Below, piece by piece: positions 19,204-30,165 of a stretch of 64,000 nucleotides of DNA; the stretch's first letter is position 1; each line of letters starts with the position of its first letter. The position numbers were made by a program, and so were the translations under genes. Location: NCBI RefSeq assembly GCF_001767395.1, contig NZ_CP017014.1:2116501-2180500 (forward strand). Reading direction: 5' to 3'. The notes beneath the pieces are model-generated. The model ran no database searches. It had not been told where the DNA came from and worked only from the letters and a program-made list of their open reading frames with translations. Source of the stretch: Rhodococcus sp. WMMA185 (lineage in GTDB: Bacteria > Actinomycetota > Actinomycetes > Mycobacteriales > Mycobacteriaceae).

Positions 19204-20553
19204 TCACCCGAGTGAACCTTCCATGTCGGCTCGCTCGAGTTGCGTGTCGCCTTCTGCGAATGTCCGCGCAATGCCCGGCCCGGTCGTGCGTGTTTCGAAT
19301 CTGACCGTCACGACACCGTGCCCGGCGCCCTGTACCCAGCCGTGACCGAAGCCGGGGTGCGACACGTCGAGACCCGGATACCACCGACTGCCGATTTCGT
19401 GAGCTGGTGCCGGGGCGGTGGGGGCCACCAGATCGCCACCATCCCCGTCCTGAACCCGCGTCTGCCCGTAGCCGGGGACCTCGAGTTCCAACTCGGGGAA
19501 CAGCGAGCCCTGGCGCACGGCGGACAGACCGGCGAACCCGACGCCGACCAGCCGTACCGGTCCGAGTTCGATCGGATCGATGACCTGACGCTGCGCCGCA
19601 GCCACCAGGATCTGACGGTCGAGTGTGGCGTAGGGCAGTGTCACCGATCGCGTCACGATACTCATGTCGGCCTTCCTCAACTTCAGCACCACGGTCCGAG
19701 CCGCCCTGCCATCCCTGTGCAGTCGCTCGAAGGCCGAAGCAGCACTCGATTCGACTGCTCCGCGCAGTTCCGCCAGTGTGACGATGTCGGTGGCGAAGGT
19801 GGTCTCCGCGCTGACCTGCTTGGACTCCGCGCGCTCAGCAACGGGACGGTCGTCGATCCCCTGCGCGAGTCGGTGCAGCCCGGGTCCGATCGTGGTGCCG
19901 AGGATGGAAGCCACCTCCGACTCCGAGGTACGGGCCAGGCTGCCGATCGTCTCGATGCCGAGCCGCTTCAGTTTGTCCTCCGCGACCGGGCCGATACCCC
20001 ACAGCTTGCGTACCGGCAGTCCATCCAACAGTGCCTGCTGCTGCTCGGGTGCGATCACCACGACCCCATTCGGCTTGGCCAGACCAGAGGCGATCTTCGC
20101 CACCTGCTTCCCTGAGCCGGCACCGATCGAGGCGACCAGACCTGTCTGCTCGAACACGAGGGCGCGCAGGCCCTCGCAATAGCGCCTCACCGTAGAAGCA
20201 TCCGCACCCGCCAGTTCGGTGGGCTCACCGAAGGCCTCGTCCATCGAGAGCTGCTCGAGCACGGGCAACGGACCTCGGAGAGCATCGAACACTGACCTGC
20301 TCAACACGCCATAGAGCCGGCCACGTGGCGGGAGAACAACCGCACCAGGTCCGACGAGCCGCCGCGCCTGATGCATCGGCATGGCAGATCGCGCACCGAA
20401 CACACGCGCTTCGTAGCTGGCCCCGGCGACCACTCCGCGTCCCCCGAGACCACCGACGAGAACCGGGCGGCCGCGAAGGGTGGGCCGGGTGAGTTGCTCG
20501 ACCGACGCAAAGAACGCATCCATGTCGAGATGCAGCACCCACCGACGACTCAC
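19204..20553 (-). CDS. dinB: Y-family DNA polymerase IV
   Basis: A 449-residue translesion polymerase. '[17 protein letters not shown]' and '[11 protein letters not shown]' hold the catalytic acidic residues, '[14 protein letters not shown]' the steric-gate region, and '[19 protein letters not shown]' the fingers/palm. A clamp-binding motif QGSLF lies near the end of the little finger. A further C-terminal extension ('[24 protein letters not shown]') matches that remembered for mycobacterial DinB1 (Rv1537). The GTG at 20553 (VSRRWVLHL) is chosen from the family; the frame stays open to 20634 and no ribosome site decides. No SOS box was seen upstream. It follows ileS by 46 bases. Confidence 0.92.
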   Translation of the reverse strand: MSRRWVLHLDMDAFFASVEQLTRPTLRGRPVLVGGLGGRGVVAGASYEARVFGARSAMPMHQARRLVGPGAVVLPPRGRLYGVLSRSVFDALRGPLPVLEQLSMDEAFGEPTELAGADASTVRRYCEGLRALVFEQTGLVASIGAGSGKQVAKIASGLAKPNGVVVIAPEQQQALLDGLPVRKLWGIGPVAEDKLKRLGIETIGSLARTSESEVASILGTTIGPGLHRLAQGIDDRPVAERAESKQVSAETTFATDIVTLAELRGAVESSAASAFERLHRDGRAARTVVLKLRKADMSIVTRSVTLPYATLDRQILVAAAQRQVIDPIELGPVRLVGVGFAGLSAVRQGSLFPELELEVPGYGQTRVQDGDGGDLVAPTAPAPAHEIGSRWYPGLDVSHPGFGHGWVQGAGHGVVTVRFETRTTGPGIARTFAEGDTQLERADMEGSLG

Positions 20554-20599
20554 CTGCTGGAAGGTACCCGCCCGGTCCGACAGATCATGCCCCGGAGAC

Positions 20600-23500
20600 T
20601 CACGCTCTGGCGATCGCCGCCCGCACTCCCTCACCGAGCTCGACGGCCTCGCCGACCACTTCGGCGAGTGTCAGCTCGACGGCCAGAATCTCGCCGGCAA
20701 TCAGGTCTCGATGAGTGGCCGCCCAGGCCTGTCGCTGCGCCGGCACCTCGAGAACGACGGTGATCCGGTCGGAGACGTCGAGCCCGGCGGCCCGGCGCGC
20801 ATCTTGCAACTCGCGGATGCGGTCTTTCGCCCAGCCCTCGGCTTCCAACTCCTCCGTGATCGTCGAGTCGAGCACCACCAGGCCGGCGCCGTCGGGCAGT
20901 GCGGCCGTCGACTCCGGCTCGGCGGCGACGAGTCGGCGCGTGTACTCCTCGGGCAGCAACGCGATTCCTGCCGCAACCACGGCACCGTCCGAGTTCTCGG
21001 ACCAATCTCCGGCCTTGACCGCCTTGATGACGGTCTGCACGTCCTTGCCGAGGCGCGGCCCCGCGGCCCGGGCATTGACCACGAGTTCGAACCTGCCGTG
21101 GGCATCGACGTCTGTGGTGAGAGTCACCTTCTTCACGTTCACCTCATCTGCGATGAGACCGAGGTACGGGTGCAGACGCTTCGCATCGTCCGATGCCACC
21201 GTCACCTCGGACAGGGGCAACCGCACCCGGAGGTTCTGCGCCTTGCGGAGTCCGAGAACGGTCGAGCACACCGACCGAACCTCGTCCATCTCCGACACGA
21301 GTTCCAGATCGCCGGGTAGGTCTCCCTCCGCCGGCCAGTCCGCGAGATGCACCGACCGACCACCCGTCAACCCGCGCCAGATCACCTCACTGATCAGCGG
21401 CAACAGCGGCGCGGCAAGCCTTGTGACGACCTCGAGCACCGTGTGCAAGGTGTCCACTGCGTCGCGGTCTTCGTTCCAGAAGCGCGAACGTGACCGGCGC
21501 ACATACCAGTTCGTCAGCGCGTCACAGAAAGTGCGCAGTTCGTCGCAGGCACCGGCTATGTCGTAGGTCTCGAGGCCGTGGGTGATCACGTCCCGGGTAG
21601 CCGCCAGCTTCGCGAGAATGTACCGGTCGAGGACGTTCTGCGAATCGGTGCGCCATACACCCGCTGAAGGTGCATACAACTGCAGAAAGCTCCACGCGTT
21701 CCACAGCGGCAGCAGCGCATGCCGCACTCCCTCACGAATACCCCGCTCGGTGACGACAAGGTTCCCGCCGCGCAGGATCGGAGAGGACATGAGGAACCAG
21801 CGCATCGCGTCCGATCCGTCGCGCTCGAACACCTCGTTGACATCCGGGTAGTTGCCCTTCGACTTGCTCATCTTCAGGCCGTCTTCACCGAGGACGATGC
21901 CATGTGCTGCAACGGTTTTGAAGGCGGGACGATCGAACAGCGCAGTGGAGAGCACGTGCAGGGTGTAGAACCACCCGCGGGTCTGGCCGCTGTACTCGAC
22001 GATGAAATCGCCCGGAAAGTGGCCCGCACCCATCGTCGGGCCCGCAAGCGACCCTCCGTCGAACCATTCCTTGTTCTCGAACGGATAATGCACCTGCGCA
22101 TACGGCATCGAACCCGACTCGAACCAGCAGTCGAGCACCTCGGGCACGCGTCGCATCATCGACTTGCCGGTCGGGTCGTCCGGGTTCGGGCGCACCAGGT
22201 CGTCGATCATCGGCCGGTGCAGATCGGTCGGACGCACGCCGAAATCTCGCTCGAGTTCGTCTAGCGAGCCGTACACGTCCATGCGCGGATATGCCGGGTC
22301 GTCCGACACCCAAACAGGGATCGGGCTACCCCAATACCTGTTGCGGCTGATGTTCCAGTCCCGCGCACCCTCGAGCCACTTGCCGAATTGGCCGTCGCGG
22401 ATGTGCTCCGGCACCCACGTGATGTCCTGATTCAGTTCCACCATGCGCTCGCGGAACTTTGTCACAGCGACGAACCACGACGGCACGGCCATGTAGATCA
22501 GTGGCTTCCCGCTACGCCAACTGTGCGGGTACGAGTGCTCGATCGTCTCGTGCCGCAGCAACTTTCCAGCAGCTTTGAGGTCCTTGATGATCGCCGGGTT
22601 CGCATCGAACACCTGCAGCCCCTCGTAGGGGGGCACCATCGCCGTGAACTTGCCGGCCGGGTCGAGCGGCTGAACGATTTCGATGCCGTTCGCCGTGGCG
22701 CAGTCCATATCCTCTTCACCGAAAGCTGGTGCGAGGTGGACGATTCCGGTACCTGACTCCGTCGTGACGTAGTCGGCGGCAATGACGCGGTGGGCGTTGT
22801 CATGTCCGAGGAAGAAATCGAACGGCGGGTCGTACCTGAGCCCGAGAAGGTCCGAACCAAGGTGTTCCGACACCACCGTCGGTGATTCACCGAGTTCGCG
22901 CGCATAGTGCGCCAACCGGTCCTTGGCCAGCACGTAGCGCTTGTCCTCCACCTCAACCTGGACGTAGGCGATGTCCGGGTGAACGCCGACCGCGAGGTTG
23001 GACGGCAGTGTCCACGGAGTAGTAGTCCAGATGAGCGCGTTCGCACCATCGAGTGGTCCGTCGCCGTGTAGTGGCATGTCGACCGTGACAGCCGGATCCT
23101 GCCGCATCTTGTAGGCGTCGTCGAGTCGCGTCTCCTGGTTCGACAGCGGGGTCTGCTCGTACCAGCTGTATGGCAGAACCCGGAATCCCTGGTAGATCAA
23201 CCCCTTGTCGAAGAGTTCCTTGAACGCCCACATCACCGACTCCATGAAGTCGAGATCGAGTGTCTTGTAGTCGTTGTCGAAATCGACCCACCTGGCTTGG
23301 CGGGTGACGTAATCGCGCCATTCGTCCGTGTAGCGCAGGACCGACGACTTGCAGTACTCGTTGAACTTCTCGAGGCCCATGATGTCGATCTCGGCCTTGT
23401 CCTTGATGCCGAGTTGCTTCTCCGCCTCGAGTTCGGCGGGAAGTCCGTGACAGTCCCAGCCGAATCGGCGCTCCACCTTCTTGCCCCGCATCGTCTGGAA

Positions 23501-23761
23501 CCGCGGGATCACGTCCTTGACATATCCGGTCAGGAGGTGCCCGTAGTGCGGGAGACCGTTGGCGAACGGGGGGCCGTCGTAGAAAACGAACTCGGGGGCG
23601 GCGTCACGTTGGGCAATCGATGCGCGGAAGGTGTCGTCTTCCTCCCACCCTGTCAGCACGCGCTGCTCGATGCGTGGGAAATTGACACCGGCATTGTCCG
23701 CTACGCCGTAGTCGACCTTGGGGTAGGAGTTGCTGTTGTTGACGTTGCTGGGGTTGCTCAC
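20600..23761 (-). CDS. ileS: Isoleucyl-tRNA synthetase, long (eukaryote-like) type
   Basis: A 1053-residue class I synthetase charging tRNA-Ile. The HIGH box reads 'PHYGH' at residues 71-75 and the KMSKS box 'KMSKSKGN' near 629; the editing domain lies between. The length and the C-terminal region match the eukaryote-like bacterial IleRS of mycobacteria, a type associated with mupirocin resistance. The GTG at 23761 was chosen because AGGAGAG lies five bases upstream. A T-box leader directly upstream (with motif GGGGTGGTACCGCGG) regulates it by uncharged tRNA-Ile. Confidence 0.95.
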   Translation of the reverse strand: MSNPSNVNNSNSYPKVDYGVADNAGVNFPRIEQRVLTGWEEDDTFRASIAQRDAAPEFVFYDGPPFANGLPHYGHLLTGYVKDVIPRFQTMRGKKVERRFGWDCHGLPAELEAEKQLGIKDKAEIDIMGLEKFNEYCKSSVLRYTDEWRDYVTRQARWVDFDNDYKTLDLDFMESVMWAFKELFDKGLIYQGFRVLPYSWYEQTPLSNQETRLDDAYKMRQDPAVTVDMPLHGDGPLDGANALIWTTTPWTLPSNLAVGVHPDIAYVQVEVEDKRYVLAKDRLAHYARELGESPTVVSEHLGSDLLGLRYDPPFDFFLGHDNAHRVIAADYVTTESGTGIVHLAPAFGEEDMDCATANGIEIVQPLDPAGKFTAMVPPYEGLQVFDANPAIIKDLKAAGKLLRHETIEHSYPHSWRSGKPLIYMAVPSWFVAVTKFRERMVELNQDITWVPEHIRDGQFGKWLEGARDWNISRNRYWGSPIPVWVSDDPAYPRMDVYGSLDELERDFGVRPTDLHRPMIDDLVRPNPDDPTGKSMMRRVPEVLDCWFESGSMPYAQVHYPFENKEWFDGGSLAGPTMGAGHFPGDFIVEYSGQTRGWFYTLHVLSTALFDRPAFKTVAAHGIVLGEDGLKMSKSKGNYPDVNEVFERDGSDAMRWFLMSSPILRGGNLVVTERGIREGVRHALLPLWNAWSFLQLYAPSAGVWRTDSQNVLDRYILAKLAATRDVITHGLETYDIAGACDELRTFCDALTNWYVRRSRSRFWNEDRDAVDTLHTVLEVVTRLAAPLLPLISEVIWRGLTGGRSVHLADWPAEGDLPGDLELVSEMDEVRSVCSTVLGLRKAQNLRVRLPLSEVTVASDDAKRLHPYLGLIADEVNVKKVTLTTDVDAHGRFELVVNARAAGPRLGKDVQTVIKAVKAGDWSENSDGAVVAAGIALLPEEYTRRLVAAEPESTAALPDGAGLVVLDSTITEELEAEGWAKDRIRELQDARRAAGLDVSDRITVVLEVPAQRQAWAATHRDLIAGEILAVELTLAEVVGEAVELGEGVRAAIARA

Positions 23762-23764
23762 CGG

Positions 23765-23995
23765 CGCTCTCCTCGTGCCTGACGTGCTCGGCACGGGGAC
23801 GACGGGGACGCCTCCTGCGTCACCACCGCGGTACCACCCCGCTTGCAACCCCGGAGGGCGCCTCTCGGTGCCAGGCTGTAACGGGCCCACCCGTTCGGTT
23901 CTACTGAGCCACTAACTAACCGGCCGTTCTTCCGAAGGCTCCCCGGTGATGGCCGGATCTCCGCCGTATTCTTGCTGTCCAATTTTGGTCGCTGA
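23765..23995 (-). promoter_or_regulatory. T-box riboswitch of ileS, short stem I, translational type
   Basis: On the minus strand the leader holds the invariant T-box sequence GGGGTGGTACCGCGG (complement at 23826-23840), including the UGG(N) bulge that binds the free CCA end of tRNA. About 110 bases upstream, within a compact GC-rich stem (GGCCATCACCGGGGAGCC), an ATC at 23950-23948 can serve as the isoleucine specifier. There is no U-tract terminator before the gene; instead a hairpin (CGTGCC...GGCACG) and GGAG-rich segments lie beside the ribosome site. This fits the actinobacterial T-boxes that control translation initiation. A TAGACT at 24005-24000 is a possible -10. Confidence 0.88.
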
Positions 23996-24011
23996 ACGCA
24001 GTCTAGTCGCT

Positions 24012-24212
24012 TCAGCCGGTGGCGGCTCCACGGCCTTCTTGCCCGTTGGAGTCGACGGCCTTCTTATCCGAGAGAGCACTCACGAGCAGCAGGACTGCTC
24101 CGGCAACGCAAACTACGATGCATCCCCAGGCCCAGATGACGGAACCAGTCGTCAGCGCCACCACCAGGAGCGAGAAACCCACCGCTGCCAGGGCGAGTGT
24201 CATGACCAGCAC
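24012..24212 (-). CDS. Small membrane protein with two helices
   Basis: A 66-residue protein with two hydrophobic segments ('LVMTLALAAVGFSLLVVAL' and 'VIWAWGCIVVCVAGAVLLLVSAL') and a charged tail ('SDKKAVDSNGQEGRGAATG'). The GTG start has GAGG seven bases upstream. It lies between wag31 and the ileS leader, on the same strand as both, in a locus rich in cell-envelope genes. No family was recognised. Confidence 0.62.
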   Translation of the reverse strand: MLVMTLALAAVGFSLLVVALTTGSVIWAWGCIVVCVAGAVLLLVSALSDKKAVDSNGQEGRGAATG

Positions 24213-24262
24213 GGCTCACCTCTATCCGGGCCCGACTGGCTGGGTAACTCCCGTGCACTCAG

Positions 24263-25099
24263 TCAGCTGGTGCCCTTGGCGTAGGACTGGCTGTAGTTCG
24301 ACTGCGATCCGCCCTGCGCGAACGAATCCTGACCACCGTCCACCGGAACGGCTGATCCACGCTGCTCCAGTTCCTCGAGCTGTGATTCCAGATACGACTT
24401 CAGCCGCACGCGGTATTCACGCTCGAAGGTCTTGAGCTGTTCGATACGACCCTCTAGCACCGAACGCTGCTGGTTGATTGTCGCCATGATCTCGGTGTGC
24501 TTCTTCTCGGCGTCCGCCTGAAGTGCGTCAGCCTTTTCCTTGGCCTGGCGCAACTGGGTCTCCGAACGAGTCTGAGCATCCGTGATCAGCGCTTCGGACT
24601 TCTGACGCGCCTCGGAAATCATCGTCTCCGAACGCGTACGAGCATCACTCACGAGTTGCTCGGCATTGGTGCGTGCATTGCCAAGCAGTTGCTCGGATTC
24701 GGTCTTGGCATCGCTCGTGAGGCGGTCCGCCATCTCCTGAGCGAGACCGAGAACCTTCGCTGCCTGCATATGAGCATCAGCGCCCTGACCGGGGGCCGAT
24801 GCCGCGGCCGCGGGTGCCATCGCAGGGGCCTTCGGCTGCTCGACATCGCGCGCCGGCTCCGCCTTGGCGGGCGGACTCTGCGCGGCCGACTGCGGTCGGG
24901 GACTACTCTTCTCCTCGGCGAGTTCCTGGTCGAGCTCGCCGACTCGCTGACGAAGGTCGGCGTTCTCCTCGATCAGACGCGACAACTCTTGCTCGACAAG
25001 GTCAAGGAACGCATCGACTTCGTCTTCGTTGTAGCCCCGCTTACCGATCGGTGGCTTGCTGAACGCGACGTTGTGAACATCAGCTGGAGTCAGCGGCAT
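24263..25099 (-). CDS. wag31: DivIVA-family polar growth protein Wag31
   Basis: A 278-residue coiled-coil protein that marks cell poles and directs tip growth in rod-shaped actinobacteria. The lipid-binding N-terminus '[37 protein letters not shown]' is the family hallmark. A variable Pro/Ala linker (about residues 65-105) follows, then a long coiled coil with repeats such as '[39 protein letters not shown]'. The ATG follows an AAGG site inside a small GAAGG/CCTTC palindrome. About 100 bases separate it from the upstream yggT, enough for its own promoter. In mycobacteria it is essential and phosphorylated by Ser/Thr kinases. Confidence 0.95.
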   Translation of the reverse strand: MPLTPADVHNVAFSKPPIGKRGYNEDEVDAFLDLVEQELSRLIEENADLRQRVGELDQELAEEKSSPRPQSAAQSPPAKAEPARDVEQPKAPAMAPAAAASAPGQGADAHMQAAKVLGLAQEMADRLTSDAKTESEQLLGNARTNAEQLVSDARTRSETMISEARQKSEALITDAQTRSETQLRQAKEKADALQADAEKKHTEIMATINQQRSVLEGRIEQLKTFEREYRVRLKSYLESQLEELEQRGSAVPVDGGQDSFAQGGSQSNYSQSYAKGTS

Positions 25100-25201
25100 G
25101 GAAGGATCCCTTCGCGCGTCATTTGGCGGTCGAGCAAGCTATCAGTTACAAGGCAGTCTACGGAACGATGAAACAAGACCCGATCAACGCTGACCATTCT
25201 G

Positions 25202-25501
25202 TCACACCAAACCAGTAGCACGCGCTTGTCCCACGATCGACATCGCGATGAACACGATGAACAGCAAGACCATGATGGACAGATCCAACCGCACCCCACC
25301 GAGATTGATCGGGGGGATGAGCCGCCGGAGCAACTTGACGGGTGGATCCGTGACCGTGAAAACCGCCTCGAGAATGATGACTACAACGCCGGTCGGTCGC
25401 CAGTCTCGTGCGAATGTTCGGATGAACTCGATAATTATTCGGCTAATGAGCAGCAGCCAAAAGACGAACAGCACCAAGTAGATCACCGAGAACAAGGCCA
25501 C
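25202..25501 (-). CDS. YggT-family membrane protein
   Basis: A 99-residue membrane protein with two YggT helices, 'VIYLVLFVFWLLLISRIIIEFIRTF' and 'LDLSIMVLLFIVFIAMSIVG', and the conserved 'VTDPPVKLLRRLIPP' between them. It corresponds to Rv2146c in position between sepF and wag31. The role is not well defined; YggT proteins are tied to envelope or osmotic functions. The GTG at 25501 overlaps the end of its ribosome site, so a TTG two codons downstream (seven bases from GAAGG) may be the real start. Confidence 0.88.
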   Translation of the reverse strand: MALFSVIYLVLFVFWLLLISRIIIEFIRTFARDWRPTGVVVIILEAVFTVTDPPVKLLRRLIPPINLGGVRLDLSIMVLLFIVFIAMSIVGQARATGLV

Positions 25502-25637
25502 ACCTTCACTCTGCCGTAGAAAATCCGCTTCATCAAAAAATCAGCGCAGCCAGGGCGTTCTCCGCCACAGTCACCGAGGATCGCGCCGGGGGCGGACATA
25601 CGATCACGATGGTCGTCTCCGCCGACCGCGCGCGTGT

Positions 25638-26315
25638 TTACTTCTGACTGTAAAACCCCGTCTCCGCTATCCGACGGCGCTCCTCAGCGGACACATCGAT
25701 GTCTGCGGGTGACAGAAGGAATACCTTCGTGGCGACCTTGTCGATCGATCCACGCAACGCAAATGCGAGTCCCGCAGCGAAATCCACGAGTCGCGTGGCA
25801 TCGGCATTGCTCATCTCGACGAGGTCCATGATGACAGGGCTGCCTTCTCGGAACCGCTCACCGATGATGCGGGCCTCGGCATAATCTCGGGGGCGAAGCG
25901 TCGTGATCTTGGACAGGGGGCCACCCTCGTCGAAGAGCGGGCCGCGATGAGCTTCCACCCGCTCCGAGCGGTTGTCGACGGCAAGCGCGCCACGTGTGCT
26001 CCCACGCATCGAACCACTCGCGCCCGAACGGGTCGATCGAATACCCACAGGTTCTACCCGCGAGTTGTGCCTCGGAGCCTCGTAGTGGTCGAACTCTTCG
26101 TCCCGCTCGTCACGGCGGCCGGGCGTGTAGGCGCCGGGGCTGAAGGTCGATTCCGGGAAATCCCGATCGTCGCGGTCCGCGTATGAGTCACGACCGCTGT
26201 CGCGGGCGGGTCGAGGGGTCCGCCGAGTGTGTTCCGGCTCGTCCAGGTACTCGTCCTCGTAGTCCTCGAGAGGAACCATGCCGAAGTAAGCCTTGAACTT
26301 GTGCAGACTGCTCAT
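25638..26315 (-). CDS. sepF: Cell division protein SepF
   Basis: A 225-residue FtsZ-binding protein that anchors the Z-ring to the membrane in actinobacteria, which lack FtsA. The N-terminal '[23 protein letters not shown]' is the membrane-binding helix. An Arg/Asp-rich disordered linker spans about residues 25-110. The C-terminal SepF core starts at '[53 protein letters not shown]' and ends '[15 protein letters not shown]'. It follows yggS by 86 bases on the same strand. Confidence 0.95.
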   Translation of the reverse strand: MSSLHKFKAYFGMVPLEDYEDEYLDEPEHTRRTPRPARDSGRDSYADRDDRDFPESTFSPGAYTPGRRDERDEEFDHYEAPRHNSRVEPVGIRSTRSGASGSMRGSTRGALAVDNRSERVEAHRGPLFDEGGPLSKITTLRPRDYAEARIIGERFREGSPVIMDLVEMSNADATRLVDFAAGLAFALRGSIDKVATKVFLLSPADIDVSAEERRRIAETGFYSQK

Positions 26316-26400
26316 TGATCGACCTTCCTTGGCGTGGCGGACAAAATCCTACTGCACGCGGCAGCAGCGGTGTGGACCGGTAGTCGATCACCTGGGCGAC

Positions 26401-27126
26401 CTAATCTGAGGTTATAGGCCTCGAACCCAACAGCGCGGTTCCGACACGCACGCAGGTGGAACCATGTCGAACGGCCGCCTCGAGATCATTCGTCATACCA
26501 GCCGACAGTTCCGTCGCCTCCGGATGCTCGAGGCATAGGCGGTCGTGAATTTCCCGTAGTTCCCCGAATGCCGCATCGGGGTCGGCGTCGATGGGCGGAA
26601 TCGCCATCAGCCCTCGGTACTCCAAACCCGGCGAAGACTGCACCTGTTCGGCAAGGTGCTCGAGATCGGAAACGGCCGCCCCGCCCCGTTGCGGGTCACC
26701 GTCGAGACTCACTTGGAGCAGTACCCGCAAAGGTTCGGTCCGCTCCCCCGACTCGAGGGCCGTCGTCGCGGCCCGACCGAGCGCGCCGACGAGGCGTTCG
26801 CGGTCCAACGAGTGAATGGAGTAGGCCCAGCGCGCAACCGACCTGGACTTGTTCCGCTGGAGGTGCCCGATCATGTGCCACCGCACCGACTGATCAGGCA
26901 CCTGAGCGCGGAACGCCTTGATCTTCGAAGTGGCCTCCTGCTCGCGCGACTCCGCGAAGTCCCGGCACCCGAGGTCGTAGAGAATGCGGACATCGGATTC
27001 GGGGAAGAACTTGGTCACCGGAAGGAGCGACACCTCCGATGAATCTCGACCCGCCGCCCGGCAGGCAGCATCGAGCCGTCGGCGCACAGCCTCGAGTGCG
27101 GCCTCGATCTCGCCGGCCCTGCTCAT
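26401..27126 (-). CDS. YggS/PLPBP-family pyridoxal-phosphate homeostasis protein
   Basis: A 241-residue PLP-binding protein with an alanine-racemase-like barrel but no known enzyme activity; it buffers vitamin B6. The PLP lysine is in 'LLPVTKFFPESDV', and 'WHMIGHLQRNKSR' and 'STCVRVGTALLGSR' (phosphate site) are family marks. The ATG at 27126 has GGGAG eight bases upstream; a GTG at 27189 would add 21 residues, giving a length nearer to Rv2148c. It lies between pgeF and sepF as in other actinobacteria. Confidence 0.9.
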   Translation of the reverse strand: MSRAGEIEAALEAVRRRLDAACRAAGRDSSEVSLLPVTKFFPESDVRILYDLGCRDFAESREQEATSKIKAFRAQVPDQSVRWHMIGHLQRNKSRSVARWAYSIHSLDRERLVGALGRAATTALESGERTEPLRVLLQVSLDGDPQRGGAAVSDLEHLAEQVQSSPGLEYRGLMAIPPIDADPDAAFGELREIHDRLCLEHPEATELSAGMTNDLEAAVRHGSTCVRVGTALLGSRPITSD

Positions 27127-27201
27127 CGTTTTCACTCCCACATCGAAATCTCTCGACGCCGATCTCTCGACGTCGGCGACAGCGCTCACGCGCCGGTCGA
27201 C

Positions 27202-27939
27202 TCAGTATCCATCCGAATCCATCCAAATCACCGCAGCGAGTCGACCCGTTCGAGCGTCACGGCGGTGACTGAACAAGGTCCGGTCCTCGATGGTGCACCG
27301 CGGGTCCTCGGCAACCCCTGACACGCCCGCATCGAGGAGTTGCCTACGAATACCCGCCCGTAGGTCGAGACCCGGAGTCCCCCTGGAAGTGCGGGTGGCA
27401 CTTCCGGGGAGGAACTTCTCGACGTCCGCCTGCATCGCCGCTGGAACCTCGTACCGGCGCCCGCTCGCCGCCGGCCCGAGGAACCCACCGATCCGCTCGA
27501 TCCTCGCACCGTGGGCCACCATGACCTCGAGAACCCGCGGAACGATGCCTATGCGGGCACCGATCCGGCCCGCATGGACGGCAGCGACCACCCCCGCCTC
27601 GTCATCGGACAGCAGCACCGGTACACAGTCCGCGCTCAATACCGCGAGCGCGAGTCCCGGAACCGTCGTCACCAGCGCGTCCGTCGCTTGCACGGCCGTG
27701 TCGGTAGGCCCGTCGACCACGGTCACATTGCGGCCGTGAATCTGCTCCATCCAGATCAGATGGTCGTCCGGGACACCGATCTGCGCCGCGAGTCGACGCC
27801 GGTTCGCTTCGACGGCTACAGGGTCGTCCCCGACGTGATCACCGAGATTGAAGGAGTCGTAGGGCTCTGCCGAGGCACCTCCGACACGTGAGGTGACGAC
27901 TCGTCGAACCCGGAACTGCTGTGCGGACGACGAACTCAA
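27202..27939 (-). CDS. pgeF: Multicopper polyphenol oxidase (laccase-domain) / purine nucleoside phosphorylase family protein
   Basis: A 245-residue YfiH/DUF152 protein. '[10 protein letters not shown]', 'ADCVPVLL' and 'AAVHAGRIG' hold the His/Cys metal ligands. The family member YfiH (PgeF) edits peptidoglycan precursors by hydrolysing the wrong UDP-MurNAc-Ser product; others act on purine nucleosides. The usual 'HAGWRG' reads 'HAGRIG' here, a departure from the consensus. The start is a TTG that overlaps the ftsZ TGA as TTGA, a tight coupling to the division operon. Confidence 0.88.
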   Translation of the reverse strand: MSSSSAQQFRVRRVVTSRVGGASAEPYDSFNLGDHVGDDPVAVEANRRRLAAQIGVPDDHLIWMEQIHGRNVTVVDGPTDTAVQATDALVTTVPGLALAVLSADCVPVLLSDDEAGVVAAVHAGRIGARIGIVPRVLEVMVAHGARIERIGGFLGPAASGRRYEVPAAMQADVEKFLPGSATRTSRGTPGLDLRAGIRRQLLDAGVSGVAEDPRCTIEDRTLFSHRRDARTGRLAAVIWMDSDGY

Positions 27940-29132
27940 CGCATGAAGTCGGGCACGTTGATGTCGTCCTCGGTTTCCTCATCGAATGTGGAGGAAGGAC
28001 GAGACTGTGCCTTGCCCGGCAGCGGGGGCAGGTTGTTCGAATTCCGGTGCGGAGAGGCGATCGTTTCGCGTGTCACCGAAACCGACTCGCCTTGCTGCTC
28101 GGCTGACCCGACATCATCACCTGCACGCGCCGCACCGATGGCGCTACGACCCGCCGCGCCGGACTCCACGGGACGACGCGTGGGGGTGCCACCGTCGAAT
28201 CCGGCGGCGATCACGGTGACGCGCACCTCGTCGCCGAGCGAATCATCGATGACCGTACCGAAGATGATGTTGGCGTCGATGTGAGCAGCTTCCTGCACCA
28301 GCGACGCGGCCTCGTTGATCTCGAAAAGGCCTAGGTCACTGCCACCGGCAATCGAGAGCAGTACGCCGCGTGCACCCTCCATCGACGCCTCCAGGAGCGG
28401 AGAGTTGATCGCTGCTTCGGCAGCTTTGATCGCACGACCCTCGCCGCGGGAGGACCCGATGCCCATCAGTGCGCTTCCTGCGCCCGACATGACGCCCTTG
28501 ACGTCGGCGAAGTCGACGTTGATCAGACCCGGAGTCGTGATGAGGTCGGTGATGCCCTGAACGCCATTGAGTAGCACCTCGTCTGCGCTGACGAAGGCAT
28601 CCATCAGGGTGACCGCAGCGTCTCCGAGTTGGAGTAGACGATCATTCGGGATGACGATGAGCGTGTCGCAGGATTCACGCAGCGACTGTATGCCTGTGTC
28701 GGCCTGACTCCCGCGCCGCTTGCCCTCGAACGAGAACGGGCGCGTGACGACACCTACTGTGAGCGCCCCGAGCTTGCGCGCGATGCTCGCCACGACCGGT
28801 GCGCCGCCGGTGCCCGTACCGCCGCCCTCGCCTGCGGTCACGAACACCATGTCGGCACCCTTGAGGACTTCCTCGATCTCGTCCTTGTGGTCCTCGGCCG
28901 CTTTTCGACCGACTTCGGGATCGGCGCCGGCACCGAGCCCTCGGGTGAGCTCCCGGCCGACGTCGAGCTTGACGTCGGCGTCGCTCATCAGCAGCGCTTG
29001 CGCGTCGGTGTTGACAGCGATGAACTCGACTCCCTTGAGTCCCTGGTCGATCATCCGGTTGACCGCGTTCACGCCGCCGCCGCCGATGCCGACGACCTTG
29101 ATTACGGCGAGGTAGTTGTGCGGGGGCGTCAT
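27936..29132 (-). CDS. ftsZ: Cell division GTPase FtsZ
   Basis: A 398-residue tubulin homologue that builds the Z-ring. The GTP signature '[13 protein letters not shown]' and the T7 loop '[20 protein letters not shown]' are intact. The globular domain ends near residue 315. A disordered linker leads to the C-terminal peptide '[10 protein letters not shown]', which binds SepF and FtsW. The ATG at 29132 ([15 protein letters not shown]) is chosen; GGAAGGCGAG stands upstream. It is separated from ftsQ by 214 bases, which likely holds its own promoter. Confidence 0.97.
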   Translation of the reverse strand: MTPPHNYLAVIKVVGIGGGGVNAVNRMIDQGLKGVEFIAVNTDAQALLMSDADVKLDVGRELTRGLGAGADPEVGRKAAEDHKDEIEEVLKGADMVFVTAGEGGGTGTGGAPVVASIARKLGALTVGVVTRPFSFEGKRRGSQADTGIQSLRESCDTLIVIPNDRLLQLGDAAVTLMDAFVSADEVLLNGVQGITDLITTPGLINVDFADVKGVMSGAGSALMGIGSSRGEGRAIKAAEAAINSPLLEASMEGARGVLLSIAGGSDLGLFEINEAASLVQEAAHIDANIIFGTVIDDSLGDEVRVTVIAAGFDGGTPTRRPVESGAAGRSAIGAARAGDDVGSAEQQGESVSVTRETIASPHRNSNNLPPLPGKAQSRPSSTFDEETEDDINVPDFMR

Positions 29133-29346
29133 CGGCTCTCGCCTTCCGTGAGTGTGAATTGCGCTTTGGTACGACACATCAGCCGAGGCAAACTCTCAAC
29201 CTGAACCATAGGGTCAGGTCTATGTCAAGTGCTCGACTAGAACGAAACGCTATGCACCAGTTTGTGGATACGCCATTAGGCGCGCCGAGACGCGACAAGT
29301 TATTTGACGAACCCGCACACCGGTCTCGCATCCGAGTTCCGCTCTG

Positions 29347-30165
29347 TCATCGTACAGTCGGCAGATCGGGACTCGACACGTCGTACGTCTGCCCAGGCTG
29401 GGTCAGCAGAGGCAGTGTGACCGCCCCCTTACGCGCGGAATTCTCGGTACCGCCCCACATCACGACCCGGCCGTCGAGGAGGGTCACTGCAATGTCCGAA
29501 ATCGAATTCGCGGCAATCTGTCCCACTTGACCTCGCAGTTGCGGCGGCATCGACTCCAGCACATCCAAGGCCGCCTCCGTCGCCTGATCACCCCAACCGG
29601 GGTTCTCGGTCACCAATCGTGGAACACCGGGTGGGGGCGGCGCGATCTCGTAGTCGACGGCGTCCGCATCCAGGAGGTGCGTACCGTCCGGGGTGTCGAT
29701 GAACACGACGGGAACCCGATCAGTCACAGTGACCCGGATGGTGGACGGATACACGCGTTGCACCCGCACGGACGCCACTTTGGGGATCTCCGCCACCCTC
29801 CCGGCAGCGGACTGCGTGTCGACCCGCAACAGAGGTTGCCCGCGCGGGACAGCCAGAACGGAGCGAATCTGCTCCTCCGGGATCGAGGTAGCCCCGGTGA
29901 CGTCGACCTCGCGCACAGAAAGCAGCGGCGTGAACCAGGCGACGAGGCCGAGCGATACGACGAGGACGGCAACGGCGAAGCCAACTACGAGCGGCCTGCG
30001 GTACCACGGGCGGGGTGGCCCCTCCGCTGCCGACTTTCTTGCAGCCGAACCCGATTCCCGTGCACGCCCCGTCGGCCTCTTGCGCGGAACAGTCGGCTTG
30101 CTCGATACCGTTTTCCTGCGCGATGTCGTACCCCGTTTGGGCCGCTCACGACGCTCCCGGTTCAT
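29347..30165 (-). CDS. ftsQ: Cell division protein FtsQ
   Basis: A 272-residue divisome protein. A basic cytoplasmic N-terminus (about residues 1-55, many Lys/Arg) precedes one membrane helix ('[21 protein letters not shown]'). The POTRA domain '[37 protein letters not shown]' and the FtsQ domain follow outside the membrane. It overlaps the murC stop by four bases (ATGA) and is the last gene before the ftsZ promoter region. Confidence 0.93.
   Translation of the reverse strand: MNRERRERPKRGTTSRRKTVSSKPTVPRKRPTGRARESGSAARKSAAEGPPRPWYRRPLVVGFAVAVLVVSLGLVAWFTPLLSVREVDVTGATSIPEEQIRSVLAVPRGQPLLRVDTQSAAGRVAEIPKVASVRVQRVYPSTIRVTVTDRVPVVFIDTPDGTHLLDADAVDYEIAPPPPGVPRLVTENPGWGDQATEAALDVLESMPPQLRGQVGQIAANSISDIAVTLLDGRVVMWGGTENSARKGAVTLPLLTQPGQTYDVSSPDLPTVR

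Noticed and set aside
18429-19215. Extension of the 17476 lipoprotein frame past the frameshift
   Set aside because: The translation after about 18312 is Arg/Gly-rich shadow of the next lipoprotein gene; the true end is in another frame at 18428.
20480-21319. Plus-strand frames over dinB and ileS
   Set aside because: Both genes beneath have intact catalytic motifs; the frames are GC-driven shadows.
29198-29228. TTGACA (29228) and TATGGT (29210) as a minus-strand ftsZ promoter
   Set aside because: The spacer is only 12 bases, too short for a normal sigma-70-type promoter; one of the hexamers may be real, but the pair is not convincing.
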